Source: Diphasiastrum complanatum (Eukaryota > Streptophyta > Lycopodiopsida > Lycopodiales > Lycopodiaceae). Taken from it: DNA of 64,000 nucleotides. The first letter of the stretch is position 1. Every line of letters starts with the position of its first letter. The DNA is taken from contig CM055111.1 in NCBI GenBank assembly GCA_029204225.1, forward strand, positions 28,664,340 through 28,728,339, given 5' to 3'. This document shows positions 1 through 11,281 of this stretch, in pieces. Below the pieces are notes generated by a model, which saw nothing but the letters and a program-made list of their open reading frames with translations, was not told the DNA's origin and searched no databases. The position numbers and the translations under genes were made by a program.

Positions 1-1344
1 GAGCGTGCGGAATGCCATCACCTTATCCTCTAGGCTCTCATCTCTCGATGGAGAGCCTGCTGTTGCTGATGTTGATGGTCGATTGTTTTCCACGCCAGCG
101 GCGATGGCGTTTGTGAAATGAGTTGTTACTCTTTGCAATGGATCGCCATATGCAGTCGAAAGCTCCGTTAATTTCTTCAAGGTATTTGTGCAATCCGGCG
201 ATATTCTTCTTTCCGATGCTGTTAACGATCCTGCCATGGTGATTGTGTCGAGATATTTTACACAATCAATCAGAAGCTGCAGTATTCTAAGGCCTCGATC
301 GCCACCCTTTCTTTCCAGATTTGCTCCCAGTAATCCGATGCTTGACAGCATGCCAAACGCATCCCTGCGATCCTGAGGTGGCCAAAGGTTGGGCAGCGCT
401 AGCAAATGCGAGGGATAGTGAGGTTGCTGATGTTGCAATGCTAGCGAGGCGAGATTACTGGAGGAGAGGAGATGATTAGACCATGATGCGGAGGGCAAAT
501 CAGCTGGGCATACTTGTTGCGTCCAGGCGGAGGGGGAAATGCTTTCCGAGGAGCAAGCAAATGCAAAATCGTCTCTCCAACTCTCTTCCGGCGAGCTTTG
601 AGTAGATTCACAAGGATTCCTCTCAAAGCATGAGGCTATTCCTACCTCTCCCGCTTCATTCATCAGACAATCTATCCACTCCGAGCTGCTATCGCTCTGA
701 TCAACCATAATCTTTTCTCCAAATTTCATAGCCCGTGGATCCTCCAGATAATAGGTAGAAGCGGGCGGTGATCTTATGCCAGCCATCTCTGCTGATTTGC
801 AGTAAAGGAGATCTCCATTTTCTTCGAAAATTCTGCAATCGGCAGCTCTATTTTCGATGGAATTCGCAAAATCGGTGGCAAAGTCATCCGTTGCAGGATG
901 GTCTGTAAGGCATACATCCTCCTGCAAGCATTGCTCGATGTCGTGGAATTGTTGCTCTGTGAAAGATAAGGGAGAGTGCATGGAATCCAGAGATGGGCTG
1001 GAGAGATGATCCAAAACAGAAGTAGGCTCCAGGAAGGAGGAGGAGTAGGAGAGATCCTCAAATGCATCAGAACAGCAGGTTCTGGAGATGGGTGGAGAAA
1101 GATAGTGGTTGGGATTTGTCTTCCGCGCTTGCCATGACTGAAGTACTGGCCATGGATCGTTGTCTGCCATGCCGCTTTGGACTTCCCTTCCTCCGTCATA
1201 CCACGCTGGCGGTGGCTGTTGCTGTTGCTGATGCTGTTGTTTCTGAAGCAGCTGTTGAGCTATGGCCATGAGAGAAGCGTCCGAGCGAGAGGATGCGTGA
1301 TAGAACATGAAGCCGCTTGAATTGTCTGCAAAGGAATGCGCCAT
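1..1344 (-). CDS. GRAS-family transcription factor, N-terminal part (runs off left edge)
   Basis: The complement of 1-1344 is one open frame of 448 codons without a stop. ATG is at 1344-1342 and an in-frame TAG lies 54 nt upstream (1396-1398), so this is the first in-frame start. Residues 1-350 are a low-complexity N-terminal region rich in Ser, Gln, Pro and acidic residues, with a Q run at about 39-43. From residue 356 the frame reads LQLLIDCVKYLD and at 399-414 YGDPLQRVTTHFTNAI. This is the leucine heptad repeat I pattern that opens the GRAS domain (family pattern: LLxxCAxAV ... S.xGDxxQRxxxYFxEAL). The VHIID, LHR II, PFYRE and SAW parts would lie beyond the window. GRAS proteins are plant nuclear regulators; the subfamily (SCL- or HAM-like) cannot be fixed from this part. 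It is the only apparently intact host gene here. Confidence 0.88.
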   Translation of the reverse strand, partial: MAHSFADNSSGFMFYHASSRSDASLMAIAQQLLQKQQHQQQQQPPPAWYDGGREVQSGMADNDPWPVLQSWQARKTNPNHYLSPPISRTCCSDAFEDLSYSSSFLEPTSVLDHLSSPSLDSMHSPLSFTEQQFHDIEQCLQEDVCLTDHPATDDFATDFANSIENRAADCRIFEENGDLLYCKSAEMAGIRSPPASTYYLEDPRAMKFGEKIMVDQSDSSSEWIDCLMNEAGEVGIASCFERNPCESTQSSPEESWRDDFAFACSSESISPSAWTQQVCPADLPSASWSNHLLSSSNLASLALQHQQPHYPSHLLALPNLWPPQDRRDAFGMLSSIGLLGANLERKGGDRGLRILQLLIDCVKYLDTITMAGSLTASERRISPDCTNTLKKLTELSTAYGDPLQRVTTHFTNAIAAGVENNRPSTSATAGSPSRDESLEDKVMAFRTL

Positions 1345-2500
1345 AGCGTCTAGATTTGTATCTCTATCTCTCTTGACTGAGTAGGTACAATAATTCTACT
1401 ATGCGGAAGAAGAGGCTGGATCTTAAGTCAGGTTTTTGGCATCGTCATGAATCTGCTTGTAGCCTCCCACTCGATCCATGCTACAAAATTTTCCGGTAAA
1501 AGTTATTTCCTGCCCCTGATGATCCCCCTCAATTCTTTGAAGAAAGTGCTTCCTGATTGCCCACTCGGGAACATATAGGCTCACATATTCTCAGAGTAGA
1601 AGTAAATGATTAGCAGCAAGCTTAGCAGCACACAATCCACAAGGTGAGAAAATAAAAAAAAAAACAAAAGGACTACTATACCAGCAGAAGCTTAATATTC
1701 TTGCAACAGCTGCAAAAAAAAACTTGCCTTCCCAGAAGGAGATCAGCTTAGCAAAACAGGAACAAGACAATCTGCGTCTTCAATTATGTAAGGTTCACAA
1801 ACTAATGCTCTGCCAGTAGCAGAATCATCCTTGATTTTACACAAAGGCAGCACAATACGAGGGCGAGGAAAGCTGGGTATGTGTTTTATAAAGCAGTAGG
1901 TAGATAATTGGAAGGAAAGAACAGCCAGAGAGTGAACCGGGGGGGGGGGGGGGGGTTTGTAGAGCAACAGACTATAAAGTCAGCTTACACGGAAAGGTGT
2001 GAGAGAAAAACAGAGAAAGAGATTGAGAGAGAGGGAGGGGTTTGTGAGGCCTAACAAGGAAAGAGACGGAGAGTAAAGCGATGAAGGTAGCACAGCGATG
2101 ATGCAGAACACGAAAGGGACTTGTGGAAAGAGGTGAAGCTCGCATGTGGGTCCCCTTCCATCTCTTTTTTTTCCCCACCCCCAGCTCTCTCTTGTCTCTC
2201 TCACCATCTCTCTTCCCTCCCTCACACAATCAGCTCAAAGCATGGATGGATGGAAAGGACAATACTGAAGGAGATGAAGATGGGGATGTATGCAGCTGAC
2301 TGCGACTGTATGCAGCCAGCAGCTAAAACAGAACTCTGCCTGCTCCTCTCCACTCCTTTAGTGAGTAAGGCCGCGCAACCGGTGAACAGGCGGTGCTGGA
2401 GGCTGCTACTCAGAAGCTCACAACTTCCGCTTTCGGTTTTCTTGGATCAAACAACTATGACCTGCAGCAAATGCTGGTGTTATCAGAGATGACAGAGAAG
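1345..2500 (-). promoter_or_regulatory. Putative 5' UTR and promoter of the GRAS gene
   Basis: This is the upstream flank of the minus-strand GRAS gene. It contains purine (GA) tracts around 1995-2070, a pyrimidine (CT) stretch at 2157-2225 and a TATA-like CTTTATAAAA on the minus strand at 1884-1893, about 540 nt before the start codon. GA/CT tracts are common in plant core promoters and 5' UTRs, so the region fits a promoter, but no transcription start can be placed. Short open frames here are low complexity and were not called. Confidence 0.35.
1939..1955. repeat. Poly-G tract (17 G)
   Basis: An uninterrupted run of 17 G lies in the upstream flank of the GRAS gene. It could form a G-quadruplex, or its length could be a sequencing or assembly artefact. 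Confidence 0.9.
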
Positions 2501-3998
2501 GAAAACATTGGGGGGCGGGGGGGAGAGAGAGAGAGCGCGAGAGAGAGAGAAACTAACCTACCCACTCCCAACTGATCTTCCTCTGTACTACACCACGGCT
2601 CCCTGTTCACCCCTTGAAATCCTCAACTACACCCATCAGTTAGAGAGGCCAGACTGTACAGCCCACATCAGAAATACACTCCTTCCCACGTTCACCTCTC
2701 TCCATCTCAGCACCAAACCCACTGCCAAGCCACTCACCTCACCACCCACAAAAATTATACTACATCAAAGTACCAGTCCCCCAGTGCCCACCCTGCAGCT
2801 ACTGCCAAATCATCTCATCCCATAGCTGCTAGCACAGCCGTGGCTGAGACCTAGGATCTTCCCTGGTACTTCCACAGCCAGGGTTGGATGGATCATGGGC
2901 CTGTCAGAGACCAAAACTGTAGGCAGCCATGGCTTAACTCAAATTCTCCCCAGAGAGGAAAGATCAGCTTTCAAGTTTCAATGTAGCTGCTAAAGGAGAT
3001 CCAAAATTGAAACAGTCTGTAGATAGATGATTGCTAGGATGGATAAGTCCAAGGTCACGGTCCAGTAATGGCTCAATTCAGCCTGCAGAAAAGTGTACTC
3101 ATTGTACATAGGGAGAACTGTAGCAAGCCAGGTCTTGGCAGCATTGTAGCACACTTAGGATTCTAGACCCACATGAGTTTCCTGCTGTAAAGTTGGGAGA
3201 AGCAACTTGGTACAAATGGGTCAGCATACTTACAAATCAGGAAGAAAAGTATTACTCAACCCTCTCTTGAATAAACAAATCACAAGCCTGGGCAATAATT
3301 TGCATTCCAACAATTTCTAATTGGCTGTTTTTGCAGTGGTTACACATAGTAGCTACCTTTGAGTTTTGTTTTTTCTTAAATATTACTACAATCAACTCAT
3401 AAGGTGATGTCATCCTCTTTATCCAACTCATAAGGTTTGGAATTTATGAATTTCCTAAATGGATCATATATCAATTCATGAGATCACTTGTCTTATCTTT
3501 CTAGTCCACCGCTGTCAAAGGACACTTGGGACAAGTCGGGAAGCGCAACAAGTTACTAAGTTGGGTAAGAGGGAAATTCATGCCATGTTGATGTTGGAGA
3601 CTCAATCCCTGGCTATTGCACCCTCAAGATACTTGGGCTCGAAAGTGTTCAACTTGGGATCGACTTTTGCATTAGGTTCGGTCGAACATGTCAGTTGTGC
3701 AAAATCTATGCATTATGTTGTAAGTGAAGCGTAGTGTGTCGAATGATTTTTTTTTTTTTGCAACCATGTAATTGCACCAACATGATTATGTACAATTGTT
3801 TACACTCTACATTGCGACCACACTATGGAGCACATACCTTCCAAGTTTTGAAAGGTGTGGGCTCAAACGTGTCCCTTGTGCAAGTACGGAGCATGCAGCT
3901 TCCAGTTTTTGAAGGTTGTGGGGTCCAAGATGTCTTTTTTGCACCTAGACAAAAATTCATGAGCCTTTATCACCTCAAGCACACGTAGATCAACTCGG

Positions 3999-4158
3999 CT
4001 ATGGTGAGGGACTTAGTTGTTCTATTTTAAGATAGAGTTATAGTGTTCAATCGAAAACTTAGGGTGAAAGATTATTTTCTATGGTGAGGGACTTGGTTGT
4101 TCTATTTTAAGATATAGCTATAGTGTTCAATCGAAAAATTAGCGTGAAAAATTATTTT
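3999..4158. repeat. Tandem duplication, two copies of 80 bp
   Basis: The segment beginning CTATGGTGAGGGACTT at 3999 is repeated from 4079 with a few substitutions. Both copies end in GATTATTTTCT or a close variant. Confidence 0.9.
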
Positions 4159-4708
4159 CTTTGTATAAGTTATGAAATTAGAATAATATATTTTTATATT
4201 GAACAAAGTAATTTGAGGTTGCAACTTTCCATGTAGTGCTATATTTGGTGGTTGTTGCAACCTCTCAAAAATATATATTGAGTGTTACTATGCTATTGAT
4301 TAAAATGTAAAGATTCATTATTATAAACCATCATTTAAACATGGTCCTTTGCTAGTAACTTCTCACCATATATATCTATACATTTTTGAGACAACATGAG
4401 TATGATGACACCACACATAATTGTGTCATTGATTCAACAAGAACATCATTGATTCAACAAGAACATGAATATTCATAAATTTCTCATTGACTAAGTTTTG
4501 CTTACGTCTTCACAAGAGAAGTCAACATGAGATATAGGTTTCGAAGTACAAATTGTGGAACACCAACCATTTTCAAAATATTGAAATTGCATGCCATGAT
4601 GACCTTTTTTTTGTATGAATGTCCTTGAAAGCGATGTTGTTAAAGTGACTGACATTGAAAGTAAGAACAATTTTACCTTTAACATTAGCCACCAAAATCA
4701 AAAGAAAA

Positions 4709-4862
<154 letters not shown>

Positions 4863-5302
4863 AAACACACACCTAATAGTATGAATGGAGGGGAAAAGAG
4901 AAGGCCCAAAGGGGGGGGGGGGTGTAGGGGAGGGAGGGAGGGGGGGTTGTCTTGTGTTGCACACGTACTAATCCCTCACTAGAAAAGGTACATCAATGTT
5001 GCAAAAAACTACAAGTGAAGGTTCTCCTAGTTGTTGAGGGGATCCAACTTGCTAGCTCAAAAAATCAATCACATTTATCAAGCACATAAAACAACACATG
5101 ATCCACGATGAGTGCCTCATTGTATCTTGATTACATAGCATCATGTAAATCTTTATCCTAGTAGCTAAGCAGCAATGATAAACGATGTAGTTTATATAGG
5201 ATGTTTTCCTATGTAGATGTGTGTAATGCAGGTCTCCCTAATACAAGAACCTTTTAAATAAAAAAAAGTTATTGAAAATGCAAGAGAGCATGCATTCAAC
5301 AA

Positions 5303-5990
5303 TGTGAGAAATTGTCAAAAAATTGGCAAATCTAGCTTGATCAAAAGCATTTAAGTTGTACATAGGTGGGTCCCACACATGTGAATCCTTGTTGGCATGT
5401 GTGAGGTGAGGTCAAAGTTGTTTAGATATCATTCACAGGGTTAGTTAAGCTTGTTTGGTCATAATTCCTAAATTATAGGGCCAAATTCCTTGAATCATGG
5501 AGGTGGATAACCAACCTAGCCACCAACTTGCAAAACTCTAGGGTTAGTAAGATTGACAAATTAGGACAAAAATGGTCAATAATATTCCTTATTACATGCT
5601 ATATTTTCACCTAACTTGAGGTGGGGAAGAGCTTATTGTACATACAATCCATCATTCCATAGTGAGGAGATAGAAGTTTTGGAGCAAATTGGCAATCTTG
5701 AGTTTTCTACACAATTGTCTTGAGTTTTTGTGAATGCTTTGGTATCTAAATTTGATTCCACTTAATCCTCTAATAATAGGCTGTATTTGAGTCCGTACCA
5801 CACACGTGTGGGGTTGGAATTCCATGTTTGATCAATGGTTTTGATTGCTCTTGATTGTGGGATTCAATATAGCTTTTCTAGATCAAGATCTTGTGACTAG
5901 TTTTTGCAATAGATAGGTGTATCAATCAATCAATCACTCTTGGAGCCTTATGTAGGTTCATTTATGGTCCTCTGTGTTGTACTTTCAACA
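5303..5990 (+). mobile_element. LTR of a Ty1/copia element (LTR A, 688 bp)
   Basis: The LTR starts TGTGAGAAATTG and ends TTTCAACA directly before a tRNA-iMet primer binding site at 5991, which fixes the 3' boundary and orientation. The same terminal sequences bound three other LTRs here (50356-51092, 52036-52847, 53626-54352). It holds CACACATGTG and CACACGTGTG palindromes near 5374 and 5800. As a 5' LTR it would carry the element's promoter. Confidence 0.8.
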
Positions 5991-6003
5991 TGGTATCAGA
6001 GCC
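5991..6003 (+). promoter_or_regulatory. Primer binding site, tRNA-iMet type
   Basis: TGGTATCAGAGCC is complementary to the 3' end of plant initiator Met tRNA and follows the LTR terminus (..CAACA) with no gap. It is the usual minus-strand DNA priming site of plant copia elements. Confidence 0.9.
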
Positions 6004-6999
6004 AAGTACAAGAGGATAATCATTGATCAAAGGACAATCCATTTTTAGCAAGTTGTTGCTAGAAAGCTAGTCTTGAGAAGGCAAGTTCAAATCAAGTCTT
6101 AGGTTGAACATTTGGGATCCAAACTTGGTGAGGGTCAATAGCTGTAGTCAAATTCAAGTAATTACATAAATATCAAAATCTCATAGAGAAAGAAAATTCA
6201 TAGTCAATACTAACATATAAATTTACTTATTTGGAAAGTTTTGTTTTTAAAAATTTTGAGTTCTTGTAGTTGTTAATGTTAATTAACATTGAGTTATTAA
6301 CATATGATTTTCAAGTAATTAAGTAAATTTGAAATCCTTGCAGTTTCCCACACGTGTGGGCACCCCTATACCAACATTCCAATTTTCTTGAGCATTGTTT
6401 TGTGGAATCCTTCCTAAGTGTTCTTTTGAATCAAGATCAAGGGGATCTTGCCACTTGTGTCTTTGTGAATATCAAGTGAGTTGCTAGTGAGGAAATTTTT
6501 GAAAGAAAACTTAGGGAGGGTTGAGAAGTTCAATCTACTTTGTGTTCATTGATTTTCTCAAGAGTAGTCAATAGAGTGAAAAATTGGCCAGTAGTCTAGC
6601 TTCAAATCTCTTTTGATCCTTGCCGGCTCTCAAGGAGAGAGTTAATTAGACCTAAGTGAGTCTAGAAGTAGCATTTGGTAATGAGAAAGTTGATTTTTAG
6701 CTCAAGCTTGAGTGCTCTATTCTTGGTGAATCAGGCAAGACAAATTTTCCAAGCATTATTGACATTGGTGAGGAGAGTAAAATAGATAGTGATCAAGACC
6801 TTTGTGGATCTTGAGTATAACTTTGTGTTAGTCACTATAAGGTTGCAAACACCTTGGTTTTCACCTCTAATCACAACTCATGTGTGTACATTGTGTACCA
6901 CAATATTTTTCCATGGAAGCTAGTGGAAGGAAGAATGAGTCAAGATTCAAGTGCTACTTGTGTGGCAAGAAGGCACACTTTGCATCCAAGTCATTAGAG
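6004..6999 (+). pseudogene. Copia leader and gag zinc-knuckle remnant
   Basis: This is the internal sequence downstream of LTR A. Most is non-coding leader. At about 6913-6995 a short frame reads M-E-A-S-G then FKCYLCGKKAHFASK, which matches the first three ligands (C-x2-C-x4-H) of a gag CCHC knuckle; the last Cys is lost. Protease, integrase and RT are absent, so only the 5' end of the element survives. A further CACACGTGTG palindrome lies near 6350. The next 160 bases show nothing recognisable. Confidence 0.65.
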
Positions 7000-7169
7000 G
7001 AGTTTCAAATATCAAAAAGACTCTATATGGAATGCCATGTAGGATAATGAAAAAATAAAAAAAATAATAATATTGTTTATTTGCTTGCCCCCACCACTCC
7101 CAAGGCCTCCCCAACTCCCAATGCTCTAACCATAGTGTCTACAGTCATAGAACTCTAAACTGTTCATAG

Positions 7170-7415
7170 TCTAACTTGTCTAAATTTGAATATCCCTCCA
7201 TTGTTTACGATGAGGGCAATCTTCTCATTGGATCTAAAATATGAGCGCCATCCCCAAATTCGAATCAAGAAAAAAAGCAAAATGTATGAATATGCATTCC
7301 CTCCACTGGAATGAAAATATGAGCGCCATCTCCAAATATGAGTGCCATCTTCACATTGGAATGATAAGATGAGTTCCATCTCCATATTTGAATCACGCAG
7401 AAAAGCAAAATCAAT
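7170..7415. repeat. Imperfect internal repeats (ATGAG-GCCATC unit)
   Basis: Units containing ATGAGCGCCATC or close variants, a Fahrenheit-free TGGAATGA/TTGGATCT segment and an AAAAGCAAAAT tail recur with drift at about 7210-7290, 7310-7350 and 7365-7410. This looks like a decayed minisatellite. The frames across it are not credible genes. Confidence 0.5.
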
Positions 7416-7562
7416 GGATTGATGGTACAAAGTATATAATATAATAAAAGATAAGTACTTTGATTTGTTTTGAAAAATCTATTCTTAGTACTTTAATGCA
7501 TTTGATTACTTTCTTGTTTTTTCTGATGATGACATTGTACCATCTACATTTGGATATCCCTA

Positions 7563-8571
7563 TTGATTTGCACCTTTAGAGAAAAGAGGAGCAAGGGACT
7601 TCCAATATCTGCTGATGATCGTTCCCGTTATAGGAAAGAAGAAAAGAAGAACTCTAATTTGTGGACAGACGGAACATTGTATCCTCAAGATCCTAGCACT
7701 TTGACTCATCCCACATTCTCTTCAATAACTCATCTAGTTACATGGATATGCAATGGGCATACTAGATTAGTAGGATATTGTGAGAGATTGTTGAACTATG
7801 CAAATCAGTTATCTATGAAAAAAATTCACTTTTTAGAATGTGAGTTGATACGCATATCCTCTTGTTATCAAAAAAGAGATTGTCTTGTCCAAAAGACTTT
7901 AGAGAAAAATGAAGAACTCAATAGAAATAATGAATCACTACAGAAGATAACATTCGATATTAAATCAGAACTAGAGCAAATGCAATCAATCTTACAATCT
8001 ATTCGATTTGAAAGCTTACAATTACTGAAGGATGTGGAAGTGGCTAAGAAGAAGGCTAGGAATAAAAGCGAAAGTGATAAAGTTGCAAGGATATTCAAAC
8101 TTTTTCAAAAGGAAGTTATCAAAATAGAAGAATCTGTGCATTCAAGTAAGCATATTTTGATCAATGACATATGATTTTATTTCAGCTATGGTGATAATCT
8201 GCTAACTATTTGGTTTTTTTGCAGATTTGCATTAGTAGCTCCTTAGAATACTAAGGACAATGCTTTACTTGGAATGTCGTTGGGCTCAGTATTGACAGAC
8301 AAATCCACTGAGTGTATCATGATGAACGATAGGAGTTCCCATGTAAAGTGCAAAATTGCAAAGTCTTTGATGGTGGACATTCAAAAAAATTTAGATAAGA
8401 CTATAGTTCAGGGTGCCTACAGGTATTAGCAGAGAAGCATATGCAACAATATTTCAACTTATTAGAACTTAATATTTGAACATGAAAATAACAGGATTGG
8501 TTACCCTTTGCTGGAGATCACCCGGAAGCCCGATGTAGTCGTTCTTCAAATAGCTCGGTTGTCTGAGTTGT
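7563..8571 (+). pseudogene. Broken coiled-coil gene of unknown family with exon-like segments
   Basis: A 203-codon frame (7563-8174) encodes a charged protein. Its first 60 residues contain a Trp-rich motif (NLWTDGTLYPQD) and its last 110 (about 85-195) are a coiled coil rich in Lys, Glu and Leu heptads. A splice donor (A/GTAAGC) near 8147 and a T-rich acceptor ending at 8223 fit a 77-bp intron. The next exon-like frame (8224-8430, starting FALVAP) has an early in-frame stop and ends at CAG/GTATTAG. A third (8495-8571) follows AACAG and reads YPLLEITRKPDVVVLQIARL before a stop. I do not recognise the family. It may be a fragment captured or truncated by the copia element starting near 8.59 kb. 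Confidence 0.45.
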
Positions 8572-8589
8572 GATTCCTACAGGTATATG

Positions 8590-10650
8590 ATGAATAAACA
8601 TAGAACCTAAAATAGCTTTCATCTGATCCTAGATCAAAGATTAGTAAATGTGCATGGAGAATCTTGAAATAGAAATTAGTGTTCATCACCAAGAAGACAA
8701 CTGTGAGGCTTAATTTCCGATAGTCCCCCCTTAAGATCACGGTTGGTGACTTGGTATCTTTGTGAGGTTCAACATGCTGAAAAACTTCTGATGCTTGATC
8801 CTGGGAAGCACTTTGGTGAAGATGTCTGCAACCATTTTTGTTGTGGAGAAGTATTGAAGGATCGCTTGCCCTTAGAAAACTTTCTCTCGAATGAAATGAT
8901 ACTGGATTTCTATGTGCTTAGACTTGCCATGAAATATGGGATTCAATGACACTAAAATACAGCTCAAGTTGTCACACACGATGGTAGTAGCATTGAACTG
9001 AGTGTGATGTAGGTCGCGAAGTAATAACCTAATCCATATAGCTTCTTTTTAAGCTTGACATGCTACGATGTAATCTGTCTCTGTTGAAGAAAGCACGACT
9101 AATTTCTGCTTCCTTGAGTGTCACGAAATCAGTCCCCCTGCCAAATAGAAGTAGAACCCAGAGGTAGATTTTTTGGTGGAGACTGTTCCTCCCCAATCTG
9201 AGTCAGAGTAGCCTTGCAGGATGAGTGGGTCGATAGCATTTTCATCATACCGTAGAATGTGATCTAAACTTTTCTAAATATATCTCATCACTCTCTTTAA
9301 TGCTTTCCAATGAGAGATCCCAGGATTGGAGATGAATTGACTTAACGTGCTAATAGTGTATGCTAAATTTGGTCTAGTACACAACATTGCATACATCAAA
9401 GATCCTATAAGTGAATGATAAGGGTACTTCGCTAAGTCGAGTACTTCACTTTCAGAATCAGCACAAGTAGATTTAGTCAATACTATGCTTGGATCCATTG
9501 GAGTATCAATTGGTTTGCAATCAGACATATGAAATTTTTTTTAAATGCCTTTTAGATATGTCTGTTGGCTAAGATAGATCTTCTTCTGGAGTCTTTCTCT
9601 AGTAATGTGAATTCCTAGCAAAGAATGGATAGCACCTAGATCAATCATGACAAGTTCCTTAGTAGTGTGTAGTAGGAAATTGTCGTTAGACAAAATAAAT
9701 GCATCATCTACGTAAAGAGCTATGTGGACTGGATGGACACCTATATGGTTGGAATAAACATTACAATCAGTCAAATTGTTTGCAAAACCCAATTGAATGA
9801 GATAAGAGTTGATTTTATCGAACCATGCTCTTGCGGCCTACTTCAGACCATAGATTGCTTTGTGCAGCTTGCACACTTTGTGCTCTTGGCCCCTTCTGGT
9901 TGGAAGGTATACAGCTCCTCTTCGACATTGCCATTGAGAAATGTTGTCCTGACACTGGTGCATTTTGAGGTCTTCTGCGGCTGCCAATGCTATCAGAGTT
10001 CTGATTGACTGCATTTTGACAATAGGAATAAATTTTTTTTGATAATCCACTCCTTGGACTTGAGTGAATCCTCTAGCCACTAGTCGTAATTTCCATTTTG
10101 CAATGAAACCATCAGAGTTGATCTTCTTCTTGAAGATCCACTTGTTGTCGATAACTCTCTTTGAGTGGGGAAGTCGACCAGTGTCCAGGTCTGATTCGTC
10201 AAAAGTGAGTTGTACTCGCCTTCCATAGTTTCTTGCCACTTCAAAGCATCCTTGGAGTTAATTGCTTCGGCTAGGGTCTCTGGTTCTTCTGATGAAGTCC
10301 AGAATGATTGAGGTGTATACCTCTCAAGAACTGTTCGAGTCTATGAGGATCTGCAAACACTTGGTTGACCAGAATGCAATGATGCTTCTTCTTGAATTTG
10401 TCTAGATCTGCTTGAGCTAGCTTGGTCTGGTCTGGTGACAAGTATTGTCGGTTGCTCGACTTCTATAGATGTACTTGCAGGTTCTATAGAAGAGACATTA
10501 TTGTTGGAAGACTCCATGCTACGTAAAATAGAATGAAATGACATAACATCGTTTATCAATAGTTGTTCAAAATCATAGTATGTATGTTCTTGGAATATTA
10601 CATCCCTAGAGACAAATGCTACATTGGTGGATGGATCATAAACTTTGTAG
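8590..10650 (-). mobile_element. Degenerate Ty1/copia pol (RT-RNase H), minus strand
   Basis: Reading right to left, the minus strand encodes the post-integrase region (VAFVSRDVIFQE, about 10560-10650), a Ser/Gln-rich linker, then RT starting near 10239 with KWIFKKK and LVARGFTQVQGVDY. The fingers-palm motif YGLK ends at 9838, the catalytic LYVDDA lies near 9715 with D-D retained, and the thumb (TYLKGI, then DTPMD, RPNLAYTISTLSQF) runs to 9274. RNase H continues from about 9250 to 8745, with YSDSDWGG, SRKQ and ADIFTK. Several in-frame stops and at least two frameshifts break the frame, so it is non-functional. A polypurine tract (TAAGGGGGGA on the minus strand, 8724-8733) lies after RNase H, as expected just before a 3' LTR. 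Gag, protease and integrase are missing. Confidence 0.88.
8724..8733 (-). promoter_or_regulatory. Polypurine tract of the copia element
   Basis: On the minus strand TAAGGGGGGA follows the RNase H frame, the position of the plus-strand priming tract next to a 3' LTR. The adjoining 3' LTR cannot be delimited. Confidence 0.55.
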
Positions 10651-11281
10651 GCCTTATGTTAATTAGTTTGGGCTCAAAATGGGTCCTTTAAGATATTTGA
10701 CTTTAGAGAGAGATTACATAGAGAGAGAATGGAAACCAATTTTGTTTGGTTATCATTTTTTGAGTTTCCGGTAATGCCTGCATTCTAACTATTGTGGTTA
10801 GAACTAGCTCTAACTTCAAGCATTAATTTGTTAGGCATGTTTGTAAAAACAACCATACATTTGTCATATAATTTGGGGCTGTAAATGTCTACCAATAATA
10901 ATATTGCAACATGGTACCTGCGCCTAAAAGATATGAATGGTCTATCATTAAAGCCTAATGGTCGCCAAATTTTGTACCTAGGGATATGATATGTTTGCAA
11001 AAACTCACAAGGCTTTGCTCTACATAAGCACAAACATGACAATAAAAAAAACTTTAAGTTCGAATTTCACGCCCGGATTTCGGTTCAGCACGCACACATA
11101 TCATTCAGATATCCTTTAGCCATGGCAGGTCAGTGTGCACCTTGGCCTAGGAGGCGGTGGTGGAGGACGAGGTGCTGGTGGATTTCTTTGGTGGCCTCCT
11201 TGCATTGCAACACCTCCAAAATGAATCCGTGTTGTTTGCTTTGTGCGAGCCATTTGCAGACCCAATATCGGATCAGCGTGT
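10651..11281. other. No gene recognised
   Basis: This is AT-rich sequence between the copia remnant and the foldback. Near 11060-11100 a segment (GGATTTCGGTTCAGCACGC) resembles, in direct orientation, a stretch beyond the foldback near 12110-12140 (TTATCGGTTCAGCGTGCG), so the repeat context may extend past the inverted arms. A segment at 11255-11279 (AATATCGGATCAGCG) recurs in the foldback loop at 11613-11627. Confidence 0.5.

Noticed and set aside
774-1199. A 141-codon minus-strand frame inside the GRAS gene
   Set aside because: It is an out-of-frame shadow of the 448-codon GRAS frame, which continues to the window edge and has a recognisable domain.
1972-2825. Open frames of 80-120 codons over GA/CT-rich sequence upstream of the GRAS gene
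   Set aside because: Composition is low complexity, frames overlap on both strands and no domain is visible; more likely promoter or UTR sequence.
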